A stretch of DNA of 23,957 bases from Bacteroidales bacterium UBA1197 (GTDB taxonomy: Bacteria > Bacteroidota > Bacteroidia > Bacteroidales > UBA932): assembly GCA_002309995.1 (NCBI GenBank), contig DBYB01000007.1, forward strand, positions 1 to 23,957, read 5' to 3'. Made by a program: the position numbers and the translations under genes. The notes beneath the pieces are model-generated. The model was given only the letters and a program-made list of their open reading frames with translations. It did no database searches and had not been told where the DNA came from. Shown one piece after another: positions 17,279 to 23,957 of the stretch (the stretch's first letter is position 1; each line of letters begins with the position of its first letter).

Positions 17279-18799
17279 ATGGCAAAGAAAGTTCTTCTTA
17301 TGATTCTTGACGGTTGGGGCGAAGGACGCCACGACCACAGCAACGCGATATATACACAGGGCGCGCCGTTCATCGACAGCCTGCGCGCAAAGTATCCTAT
17401 GGCCCATCTTCACGCTTGCGGTGAGTACGTAGGCCTTCCCGACGGGCAGATGGGCAACTCCGAGGTCGGACATATGAACCTCGGCGCCGGCCGCGTGGTC
17501 TATCAGGACCTCGTGAAGGTGAATATGGCCTGCCGCAGCCACGCCCTTATGCAGAACGCAGAGATCAAGGCTGCATACGATTACGTGAAGGCTTCCGGCA
17601 AGAAGCTCCACTTCTTCGGCCTCTGCTCCCACGGCGGAGTGCACTCCTCCCTGGAACATCTCTATGAGTTCCTGGCCGAGGCAAAGAAGATGGACCTGGA
17701 GCAGGTGTACGTGCATTGCTTTATGGACGGTCGCGATACCGATCCCCGCAGCGGCTACGGTTTCGTGAAGGAACTGGAGGAGAAGATGGCACAGACCACC
17801 GGCAAGGTTGCCAGCGTCTGCGGCCGTTTCTACGCTATGGACCGCGACAAGCGCTGGGCCCGCGTGAAAGAGGCCTACGATATGCTGGTCGAGGGCAAGG
17901 GCGCACAGTTTACCAGCGCCCTCGAGGCCATCAAGGCATCCTACGATGCCGAGGTGACCGACGAGTTCATCAAGCCCGTTGTGATTACCGAGGGCGGTAA
18001 GCCCGTCGCGAAGGTGGAGGAAGGCGACTGCGTTATCTTCTACAACTTCCGCAACGACCGCGCCCGCGAACTCACAGCCGTGCTCACGCAGAACGATATG
18101 CCTGAAGAAGGTATGCACACCCTGCCCCTGTACTACTGCACCCTCACTCCCTACGACGCCTCCTTCCAGGGCCTCCATATCCTGTTCCCGAAGGAAGAAG
18201 TCACCGACACCCTTGGCGAAACCATCTCCAAGGCCGGGCTCAAGCAGCTGCGCATCGCGGAGACTGAGAAGTACGCACACGTGACCTTCTTCTTCAACGG
18301 CGGCCGCGAGACCCCGTTCGAGGGCGAGGACCGCATCCTGGTGAACTCTCCCAAGGTGGCAACCTATGACCTGCGTCCCGAAATGAGCGCAGTGGAGGTT
18401 ACCGACCGTCTGTGTGAGGCCATCCGCAGCGAGCGCAACGACCTGATCATCCTCAATTACGCCAACGGCGACATGGTCGGCCATACCGGCGTTTACAAGG
18501 CCATCTGCAACGCTGTAGGCTGCATCGACGGCTGCGTGGAGACCACCATCACCTGCGCCCTCAACCACGGCTACACCGTGCTGCTCACCGCAGACCACGG
18601 CAACGCCGACTACGCCGTGAACGAAGACGGTAGCCCCAACACCGCCCACTCCCTCAACCTGGTGCAGTTCATCGTGATCGGCGCCGGCGACGAGGTCAAG
18701 ACGGTGAAGGACGGCGCCCTCTGCAACGTTGCTCCTACCATACTTAAGCTTATGGGCGTTCCCCAGCCCGCTGCAATGACGGCTGAACCTCTGATATAA
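17279..18799 (+). CDS. gpmI: 2,3-bisphosphoglycerate-independent phosphoglycerate mutase
   Basis: Cytoplasmic glycolytic/gluconeogenic enzyme that interconverts 3- and 2-phosphoglycerate using two metal ions (Mn in most). It has 506 residues, the normal length. The alkaline-phosphatase-type metal site begins with LMILDGWGEG (Asp11). The phosphorylated serine is Ser61 in GLPDGQMGNSEVGHMNLGAGR, and MDGRDTDPRSG carries further phosphate-binding residues. DRDKRWARV is the conserved substrate-site block, and LTADHGNADYAVNEDGSPNTAHS near the C-terminus gives the second metal cluster. The stop codon overlaps the nadE start as TAATG, so the two are probably translationally coupled. Confidence 0.97.
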   Translation: MAKKVLLMILDGWGEGRHDHSNAIYTQGAPFIDSLRAKYPMAHLHACGEYVGLPDGQMGNSEVGHMNLGAGRVVYQDLVKVNMACRSHALMQNAEIKAAYDYVKASGKKLHFFGLCSHGGVHSSLEHLYEFLAEAKKMDLEQVYVHCFMDGRDTDPRSGYGFVKELEEKMAQTTGKVASVCGRFYAMDRDKRWARVKEAYDMLVEGKGAQFTSALEAIKASYDAEVTDEFIKPVVITEGGKPVAKVEEGDCVIFYNFRNDRARELTAVLTQNDMPEEGMHTLPLYYCTLTPYDASFQGLHILFPKEEVTDTLGETISKAGLKQLRIAETEKYAHVTFFFNGGRETPFEGEDRILVNSPKVATYDLRPEMSAVEVTDRLCEAIRSERNDLIILNYANGDMVGHTGVYKAICNAVGCIDGCVETTITCALNHGYTVLLTADHGNADYAVNEDGSPNTAHSLNLVQFIVIGAGDEVKTVKDGALCNVAPTILKLMGVPQPAAMTAEPLI

Positions 18800-19524
18800 T
18801 GAAGAATCTTAAGGACGCCTGCATCGAGTGGATACGTGGGTGGTTTGCCGCCAACGGTCCCACCTGCAACGCCGTGATAGGGATGAGCGGCGGCAAAGAC
18901 AGCACGGTTACAGCCGCGCTCTGCGCCGCCGCCCTCGGTCCCGACCGCGTAATCGGCATAGCTATGCCTGCCGAGGGCCAGAGCCTCAACGAGGCCGATG
19001 AAATCTGCAAATTCCTTGGCATCCGCTACCTGTGTTTCCCCATAGGGAGCATAGAGGCGGAGTGCGACGCGCTCGGCAGCCTGCTGCCCGGCGGATTTTC
19101 GCTCCAGACCATACAGAACATCCCTCCGCGCATACGTATGACTATGCTCTACGCGGCGGCCCAGTCGCTCAACGGTATGGTTGCCAACACTTGCAACCTC
19201 AGCGAAGACTATATCGGCTACGCCACGCTGTACGGCGATGCCGCCGGCTCCTTCGCCCCCCTGGGCCGGTTGGTGGTGCGCGAGGTGCTGCAGATCGGTC
19301 ACGAACTCGGAGTCCCCGCCCGCTGGGTAGACAAGACGCCCGACGACGGACTGCCCGGCTCCAGCCCCGACGAGGAGAAGTTCGGCTTCACCTACGCCAC
19401 GCTTGACCGCTATATCCGCGAGGGAATCTGCGAAGATGACGCAATCCGTGAGAAGATAGACAGAATGCACCGCCGCAATCTCTTCAAGACAGAGATACTG
19501 CACATCCCCACCTTCTTACCTTAA
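18799..19524 (+). CDS. nadE: Ammonia-dependent NAD+ synthetase
   Basis: Last step of NAD biosynthesis: amidation of nicotinate adenine dinucleotide with ATP. The 241-residue protein holds only the synthetase domain and no glutaminase domain, so free ammonia is the likely nitrogen source. The PP-loop SGGKDST (30-36) binds ATP; NTCNLSEDYIGYATLYGDAAGSFAPLG and the KTPDDGLPGSSPDEEKFGFTY block are typical of the family. The ATG overlaps the gpmI stop codon by one base, and the next gene follows six bases after its own stop, indicating an operon. Confidence 0.94.
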   Translation: MKNLKDACIEWIRGWFAANGPTCNAVIGMSGGKDSTVTAALCAAALGPDRVIGIAMPAEGQSLNEADEICKFLGIRYLCFPIGSIEAECDALGSLLPGGFSLQTIQNIPPRIRMTMLYAAAQSLNGMVANTCNLSEDYIGYATLYGDAAGSFAPLGRLVVREVLQIGHELGVPARWVDKTPDDGLPGSSPDEEKFGFTYATLDRYIREGICEDDAIREKIDRMHRRNLFKTEILHIPTFLP

Positions 19525-19530
19525 TAACAT

Positions 19531-21339
19531 ATGAACGTTTACGCTGAAAGGCTGGCCTCCCTGCGTGCGCTGATGCGTTCGCGGGACTGGGACGCCGTTA
19601 TACTCACCGGCTCCGATCCCCATGGCAGCGAGTATCCGGCCGAGCGCTACAAGCAGATACGCTGGCTCACCGGTTTCACGGGAGAGGCGGCCGATGTCGT
19701 TGTGACGCACGACCACGCCGGACTATGGACCGACACCCGCTACTTCATCCAGGCCAACGCCCAGCTGGCCGGCACCGGGGTTGAGCTCCACAAGACACGC
19801 GTGCCCGAGCAGGTGCTTATCCCCGAATGGCTTGCCGGCGCTCTTGCCGACAACCCCGAGCCCGTGATAGCGGTTGACGGGGCCTGCACTCCCGCCTTTA
19901 TGGAGGATGAACTGATTGATGCGTTCGAGCCCGTCGGCAGCCATCCTTTCATCGTAAGCGCTCCCGATTTCATGAGCCTGCTGTGGACCGACCGTCCGGC
20001 CGTGCCCCAGACTCCCGTCTTTACGGTCGATCCCGGACAGCCGCGCGGCTCCAAGATTGAAATGCTTCGCTCCTTCTGCCGCTCTCGCGGTTGCGACGGC
20101 ATACTTCTTTCCGCTCTGGATGAGATAGCCTGGACGCTCAACGTCCGTGCATCCGACATAGAATACAATCCGCTGGTCATCAGTTACCTGCTGGTTACCG
20201 ATGACGCGGCCGTATGGTTCGTGCTCAAAGATCCGGTTGAGGACGCAGACACCGAACATACTTTTGCGGAACTCGGCGCGGAAGGCATTGCGCTTGAGTC
20301 TTACGACGGCCTGGAGGAGTACCTCGCCACTTCCGGCGGCCTTCGCCTCTTCGTTGATGAAGCAACCCTTAACCTCCAGCTGGCAAAGAGTCTTGCCCGG
20401 TCTGGCATTTCGCTGGTATGGGGCCGCACGCCCGTGGGGCCCGCCAAGGCGGTTAAGAACGCTGCTGAGGCCGAGGGTATGCGGGCAGCGCACGTACGCG
20501 ACGGCGTTGCGATGGTGCGTTTCCTGTACTGGCTTGAAAAGTCGCTCCGCGCCGACAGGACCATCAGCGAGTGGGATGCGGCCGTCAAGCTCGGCAAACT
20601 CAGGGCCGAGGCGGCCGGATATCAGGGCGACAGTTTCGAGACCATTTCGGCCTACGGGCCCGGTGCAGCACTTCCGCACTATGTTACGCCCAAGACTGAT
20701 GCTCCATTGCTTGAGCCCCGTGGGCTCTATCTCTGCGATTCCGGAGGCCAGTATCTCGACGGCACCACCGACATCACCCGCACCGTACCCCTCGGCGAAT
20801 GTACCGAACTCGAGAGGGAAGACTATACCCTTGTGCTCAAGGGACATATCGACCTGGCTATGGCCGTTTTCCCCGCCGGCACGCCGGGCTGCCGCATCGA
20901 CGCGCTGGCGCGAGAGCCGCTCTGGCGGGCTCGCCGCAACTTCGGCCACGGTACCGGCCACGGCGTCGGCTGGTTCCTTGGAGTTCACGAGGGCCCGCAG
21001 GATGTGCGTCAAAACCTCAATCCTACGCCGCTTGAGCCTGGTATGATAATATCCGACGAGCCCGGTATCTATCGCGAGGGTATGCACGGAGTGAGACACG
21101 AGAACCTGCTTCTCTGCGTGGCTCTGGAAGAGAACGAATTCGGCCGCTGGCTCGGTTTCGAGCCTCTCACCCTGTGCCCGTTCGACACTTCTGCGCTGAA
21201 TGTTGAACTGCTCGACAAAGCGGAAATCGAGTGGCTGGACGCCTATCATGAAAAGGTCTTCCGCACGCTTTCTCCGCTGCTCGACGACGAAACGGCATCA
21301 TGGTTGCAGTACAAATGCCGAAAATTGCTAACTTTGTAA
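19531..21339 (+). CDS. Xaa-Pro aminopeptidase, M24B family, three-domain type
   Basis: Cytoplasmic metallo-aminopeptidase that removes N-terminal residues before proline, 602 residues. Two creatinase-like N-terminal domains (about 1-135 and 160-310) precede the pita-bread catalytic domain (about 320-540) and an M24 C-terminal segment (about 543-602), the layout of the larger eukaryote-like XPNPEP1 enzymes. The metal ligands can be placed by their spacing: Asp403 and Asp414 in CDSGGQYLDGTTDITRT, His477 in FGHGTGHGVG, Glu510 in SDEPGIYREG and Glu524 in VRHENLL. No signal peptide is seen. It lies six bases after nadE in the same direction. Confidence 0.94.
   Translation: MNVYAERLASLRALMRSRDWDAVILTGSDPHGSEYPAERYKQIRWLTGFTGEAADVVVTHDHAGLWTDTRYFIQANAQLAGTGVELHKTRVPEQVLIPEWLAGALADNPEPVIAVDGACTPAFMEDELIDAFEPVGSHPFIVSAPDFMSLLWTDRPAVPQTPVFTVDPGQPRGSKIEMLRSFCRSRGCDGILLSALDEIAWTLNVRASDIEYNPLVISYLLVTDDAAVWFVLKDPVEDADTEHTFAELGAEGIALESYDGLEEYLATSGGLRLFVDEATLNLQLAKSLARSGISLVWGRTPVGPAKAVKNAAEAEGMRAAHVRDGVAMVRFLYWLEKSLRADRTISEWDAAVKLGKLRAEAAGYQGDSFETISAYGPGAALPHYVTPKTDAPLLEPRGLYLCDSGGQYLDGTTDITRTVPLGECTELEREDYTLVLKGHIDLAMAVFPAGTPGCRIDALAREPLWRARRNFGHGTGHGVGWFLGVHEGPQDVRQNLNPTPLEPGMIISDEPGIYREGMHGVRHENLLLCVALEENEFGRWLGFEPLTLCPFDTSALNVELLDKAEIEWLDAYHEKVFRTLSPLLDDETASWLQYKCRKLLTL
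21329..21336 (+). promoter_or_regulatory. Possible -7 element inside the end of the aminopeptidase gene
   Basis: TAACTTTG matches TAnnTTTG and sits directly before the aminopeptidase stop codon, 23 bases ahead of the next ATG. The only upstream TTG (21304-21306) is slightly too far away, so this may be chance. Confidence 0.35.
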
Positions 21340-21358
21340 ACTTTTAAGAGACAATACT

Positions 21359-22273
21359 ATGGAAAGAGAAGATCCCCTCGAGAGAATAGAACGCCGCGAG
21401 CGTGAGCGCAAACAGGGCGGCAACGCAAAGACCATAATGTACGTAATGATAGCGGTGGCTGCGCTGCTGGCCGCTGCCCTCGCATACGTACTGTACCAGA
21501 AGAACAGCCTCGTCGGCCAGCTCAACATTGAGAAGCAGGAACTTACGGAGCAGATAGTTGCCCTCCAGGGCGACTACGAGGCCCTGTCTTCCGACTACGA
21601 CTCCATCAACCTGCAGCTCGACTCCTCCCGCGAGGAGGTCGCCCAGCTCGTGGAGCGCATCAAGAAGACCGAAGCCACCAACCGCGTGAAGATGCGCCAG
21701 TACGAGAAGGAACTCGGCACCCTGCGCTCCATTATGCGCGGCTACATTGTGCAGATAGATTCACTCAACCAGCTCAACCACAAACTGTCCGTGGATGCGG
21801 CCAACGCCCGTCGCGAGGCCGCCGAGCACCGTAAGCGCAGCGAGGAGCTGAGCGCCCAGGTCGAGGACCTCACCGGCAAGGTGGTCACCGGCTCCGTCAT
21901 CAAGGCCCGCGGTATCAGGATGGAGGCTTACAACAACGCCAACAAGGTGGTTGACCGCAGCAAGAACGTTGCCCGCCTGCTCGTTACCCTGAGCCTGGTG
22001 GAGAACGCCCTCGCCGAGCAGGGTCCCATCCGCGTTTACGTGCGTGTGAAGGATCCCGACGGCAACCTGCTCGATGACGGCCGCAACACAACCTTCGTGC
22101 TCGATGGCCAGACGCTTGCAGCCACCGCATCCCGCGAGGTCGATTACGTGGGACAGGAGGTAGAACTGAGCATTTACGTTAACAACATCCCTTCGTACAC
22201 CAAGGGCATCTACACAGTGGAGGCCTACACCACCCAGGCCAGGCTAGGAGAAGCCGAACTGATGCTGCGCTAG
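21359..22273 (+). CDS. Membrane-anchored coiled-coil protein of unknown function
   Basis: The 304-residue protein starts with a highly charged cytoplasmic tail (MEREDPLERIERRERERKQ), followed by one transmembrane segment at about 24-45 (IMYVMIAVAALLAAALAYVLY). A long coiled coil follows at about 50-175, rich in Glu, Leu, Gln and Arg heptads. The C-terminal part (about 180-304) looks beta-rich: VVTGSVIKARGIRMEAYN, VARLLVTLSLVENALAEQGPIRVYVRVKDPDG, SIYVNNIPSYTKGIYTVEAY. It is therefore probably inner-membrane bound with most of the chain in the periplasm. I recall similar Bacteroidetes proteins annotated only as hypothetical or SMC-like, and do not assign a function. Its TAG stop overlaps the hemW GTG start, suggesting coupling. 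Confidence 0.8.
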   Translation: MEREDPLERIERRERERKQGGNAKTIMYVMIAVAALLAAALAYVLYQKNSLVGQLNIEKQELTEQIVALQGDYEALSSDYDSINLQLDSSREEVAQLVERIKKTEATNRVKMRQYEKELGTLRSIMRGYIVQIDSLNQLNHKLSVDAANARREAAEHRKRSEELSAQVEDLTGKVVTGSVIKARGIRMEAYNNANKVVDRSKNVARLLVTLSLVENALAEQGPIRVYVRVKDPDGNLLDDGRNTTFVLDGQTLAATASREVDYVGQEVELSIYVNNIPSYTKGIYTVEAYTTQARLGEAELMLR

Positions 22274-23412
22274 TGATTTACGTCCACGTGCCTTTCTGCC
22301 GCAGTTTCTGTACGTACTGCGATTTCTATTCGGAGCGCGCGTGCCCGACGGAAGAATACGTGGCAGGCGTGTGCAGGGAGGCAGAGGCTCGTAAAGACGA
22401 AATAGCGGCCGCCGCTGCGGTCGATACCCTCTACATCGGAGGCGGCACCCCGTCGGTGCTGCCTCCTGCCGTTTTGGGCCGCATAGCCGACGCCTGCGGA
22501 GGGCGCAACTGGCAGGAGTGGACGGTCGAAGTGAATCCCGACGACATTACTCCGGAGTACGCAGCCGCGCTGCGGGCGCTGGGAGTGAACCGTGTGAGTA
22601 TGGGGGTGCAGTCGCTGGACGACGGTATGTTGCGCTGGATGAACCGCAGGCACGATTCCTACGGCGCCCGCGCGGCATTCCGGTGTCTCCGTGCCGCCGG
22701 GTTCGACAATATCAGCGTCGATATCATTTTCGGCGTTGGCGGAATGAGTTCCGAGATGCTTGAGGCTACCGTCCGCGAGATCCTGGATTGGCGCCCCGAG
22801 CATATTTCGGCGTACCAGTTGTCCGTCGAAGAGGGGAGTGCCCTGGGATCTATGGCCCGCGACGGCCGCTACACGGAGCTCTCCGACGAATCCTGCGCCG
22901 CGCAGTACTATCTGGTCTGCAGATTGTTATCCGCTGCCGGCTACGACCATTACGAAATCTCCAACTGGGCCCTCCCCACCCGCCGCGCCCTCCACAACTC
23001 CGCCTACTGGACACGCCATCCCTATGTAGGTCTCGGCCCGGGAGCACATTCGCTGATGCCGGGGGAGGTATCCTCTCCTGCGACTTCGCTTCGCTCATCC
23101 CTCCCACTGCGCTACGCTTGTGGGCCCCTCCCGTTCACATGGCCACGGGCGGCCATGGTCTCAGAAGAGGATACCTCCCCCTTAGCGAATGTGCGGAGTT
23201 GGAATAGTGAGGTGCTGGTTGGATGGACGGCGGAGAGGGAGGTGCTGACGGAGGAGGAGATAAGGGAGGAGAAGGTGATGCTGGGGCTGAGGACGTCGGA
23301 CGGAATACCGGAACGGTATCCCGGTCTGGTGCCGTCGGATGTTCCGGGACGGTGGAGAATCCCCGAGGAAAAGTGGTTCACAGCCGACGATATCATCTCT
23401 TCGTTGCTGTGA
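22273..23412 (+). CDS. hemW: Radical SAM heme chaperone HemW, with an in-frame palindromic insert
   Basis: Cytoplasmic radical-SAM protein of the HemW (coproporphyrinogen-oxidase-like) family, a heme-binding chaperone. The GTG start overlaps the preceding stop (TAGTG). The 4Fe-4S cluster motif CRSFCTYCDF (Cys9, Cys13, Cys16) is the CxxxCxYC form of HemW, followed by YIGGGTPSVL, EVNPDDIT, GVNRVSMGVQSLDD, and NISVDIIFGVGG. After VGLGPGAHSL the usual short loop is replaced by about 40 residues encoded by a 121-bp palindromic element (23061-23181). Family sequence then resumes at NVRSWNSEVLVGWTAERE and continues to the end (REEKVMLGLRTSDGI). The frame stays open, so the gene is probably still functional. 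The part after the insert (about 23210-23300) is strikingly purine-rich. Total length is 379, but only about 340 without the insert. Confidence 0.9.
   Translation: MIYVHVPFCRSFCTYCDFYSERACPTEEYVAGVCREAEARKDEIAAAAAVDTLYIGGGTPSVLPPAVLGRIADACGGRNWQEWTVEVNPDDITPEYAAALRALGVNRVSMGVQSLDDGMLRWMNRRHDSYGARAAFRCLRAAGFDNISVDIIFGVGGMSSEMLEATVREILDWRPEHISAYQLSVEEGSALGSMARDGRYTELSDESCAAQYYLVCRLLSAAGYDHYEISNWALPTRRALHNSAYWTRHPYVGLGPGAHSLMPGEVSSPATSLRSSLPLRYACGPLPFTWPRAAMVSEEDTSPLANVRSWNSEVLVGWTAEREVLTEEEIREEKVMLGLRTSDGIPERYPGLVPSDVPGRWRIPEEKWFTADDIISSLL
23061..23181. repeat. MITE-like palindromic element inserted in frame in hemW
   Basis: The ends are an inverted repeat: GGGGGAGGTATCCTCT at 23061-23076 is perfectly complementary to 23166-23181. 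The pairing extends to 20 bases with one mismatch (23061-23080 with 23162-23181). Inside are two further hairpins: CCCAC/GTGGG at 23103-23124, with a GCG/CGC inner stem, and CATGGCC/GGCCATG at 23138-23157. The element contains no transposase. It is read through as peptide in the hemW frame (VSSPATSLRSSLPLRYACG and onward). No second copy was found in this window, so its status as a dispersed repeat is inferred from structure. Confidence 0.7.
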
Positions 23413-23428
23413 AAGAATTGCGTAAATC

Positions 23429-23460
23429 TTTGTAAATCTGAAATTTTAATCGTATCTTTG
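23429..23460 (+). promoter_or_regulatory. Promoter of the rplC ribosomal protein operon
   Basis: TTTG at 23429-23432, a spacer of exactly 20 bases, and TATCTTTG at 23453-23460 form an essentially perfect Bacteroidetes promoter. It lies between the hemW stop codon and rplC, so rplC is the first gene of its transcript. Confidence 0.85.
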
Positions 23461-23463
23461 CAG

Positions 23464-23484
23464 CCCGCAAAAATGTGTTGTGGG
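23464..23484 (+). promoter_or_regulatory. 5' leader hairpin of the rplC transcript
   Basis: CCCGCAA (23464-23470) pairs with TTGTGGG (23478-23484), with one G-T pair, around a seven-base loop. It would sit at or very near the 5' end of the mRNA, about 36 bases before the rplC ATG. It could stabilise the transcript or take part in feedback by a ribosomal protein; no T-run follows, so it is not a terminator. Confidence 0.4.
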
Positions 23485-23520
23485 TAGTAAAGTATTTAGT
23501 ATCAATTAATTAACAAACCA

Positions 23521-23957
23521 ATGCCTGGATTAATTGGAAAGAAAATCGGAATGACTTCCGTTTTCGGTGCCGACGGTAAGAACATACCGTGCACCGTTAT
23601 CGAGGCTGGTCCGTGCGTTGTCACGCAAATCCGTACAGTCGAGACCGACGGTTACGAAGCTGTACAGCTTGCCTATGACGAAATCAGCGAAAAGCACGCC
23701 AGCGCGCCTCTGATGGGGCATTTCAAAAAGGCCGGTACCACTCCCAAGCGCAAGCTCGTGGAATTCCCAGCAGATTTCAGCAGGGAGCTTAAGCTCGGCG
23801 ACGTCCTCACCGTTGAGGACATCCAGAACGCCGGAGTTCCTTTCGTGGACGTGGTCGGTACTTCTAAAGGTAAGGGTTTCCAGGGCGTTGTGCACCGCCA
23901 CGGCTTCGCAGGAGTCGGCGGCAAGACCCACGGTCAGCACAACCGTCTTCGTCACCC
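23521..23957 (+). CDS. rplC: 50S ribosomal protein L3, N-terminal part (cut by window edge)
   Basis: Core protein of the large ribosomal subunit, binding 23S rRNA near the peptidyl-transferase side. The first 145 residues are present and the frame is open at the window end; a full protein is about 205-210. The start MPGLIGKKIGMTSVFGADGK and the conserved VVGTSKGKGFQGVVHRHGFAG followed by GGKTHGQHNRLRH are typical. It is normally the second gene of the S10 operon, after rpsJ; here hemW lies upstream and rpsJ is absent, while a strong promoter directly precedes rplC. Confidence 0.97.
   Translation, partial: MPGLIGKKIGMTSVFGADGKNIPCTVIEAGPCVVTQIRTVETDGYEAVQLAYDEISEKHASAPLMGHFKKAGTTPKRKLVEFPADFSRELKLGDVLTVEDIQNAGVPFVDVVGTSKGKGFQGVVHRHGFAGVGGKTHGQHNRLRH

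Noticed and set aside
22273..23412. hemW as a pseudogene broken by the palindromic insert
   Set aside because: The frame stays open through the insert and family sequence resumes in the same frame up to a normal stop codon.

Overview
The window looks like chromosome from a fairly GC-rich member of the Bacteroidota, most likely Bacteroidales. Supporting signs are several Bacteroidetes-type promoters (TTTG, then TAnnTTTG 19-20 bases downstream), weak or absent Shine-Dalgarno sequences, many lipoproteins with BACON domains, TonB-dependent receptors with a carboxypeptidase-regulatory-like N-terminus, and a DUF5689 protein. The genus cannot be fixed by eye.

Layout. (1) At 3-740 on the minus strand is the 5' part of metK, running off the left edge and divergent from the rest. 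(2) At 916-6705 a first transcription unit encodes an Oar-like TonB-dependent receptor and a large BACON/OB-repeat lipoprotein. It is closed by a strong intrinsic terminator at 6724-6755. (3) At 6825-15147 a second unit has its own promoter, whose -33 element lies in the T-tract of that terminator. It encodes a paralogous OB-repeat lipoprotein, a BACON plus NUC1-type DNA/RNA non-specific endonuclease lipoprotein, a secreted endonuclease/exonuclease/phosphatase-fold enzyme, a second TonB-dependent receptor, and a DUF5689 lipoprotein. A terminator follows at 15154-15200. (4) From 15231 come mostly housekeeping genes: an M3 peptidase lipoprotein (dcp-like), gpmI, nadE, a three-domain M24 Xaa-Pro aminopeptidase, a membrane-anchored coiled-coil protein of unknown function, and hemW. 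(5) At the right edge rplC starts behind a near-perfect promoter, without rpsJ in front of it.

How the genes may work together. All seven products of units 2 and 3 carry export signals. Two are secreted nuclease or phosphodiesterase-type enzymes, three are lipoproteins built largely from OB-like modules, and two are outer-membrane receptors. There is no SusD and no carbohydrate enzyme. I infer a surface system that binds and degrades extracellular nucleic acid and takes up the products (phosphate, nucleotides or oligonucleotides); this is untested.

The second notable item is a 121-bp palindromic element (19/20 matching terminal inverted repeats plus two internal hairpins) lying in frame within hemW. 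It resembles in concept the protein-coding palindromic elements known from Rickettsia. No CRISPR array, tRNA, rRNA, transposase or phage gene was seen. The only intergenic stretch above 150 bases, 741-915, holds the divergent promoters of metK and the first receptor.
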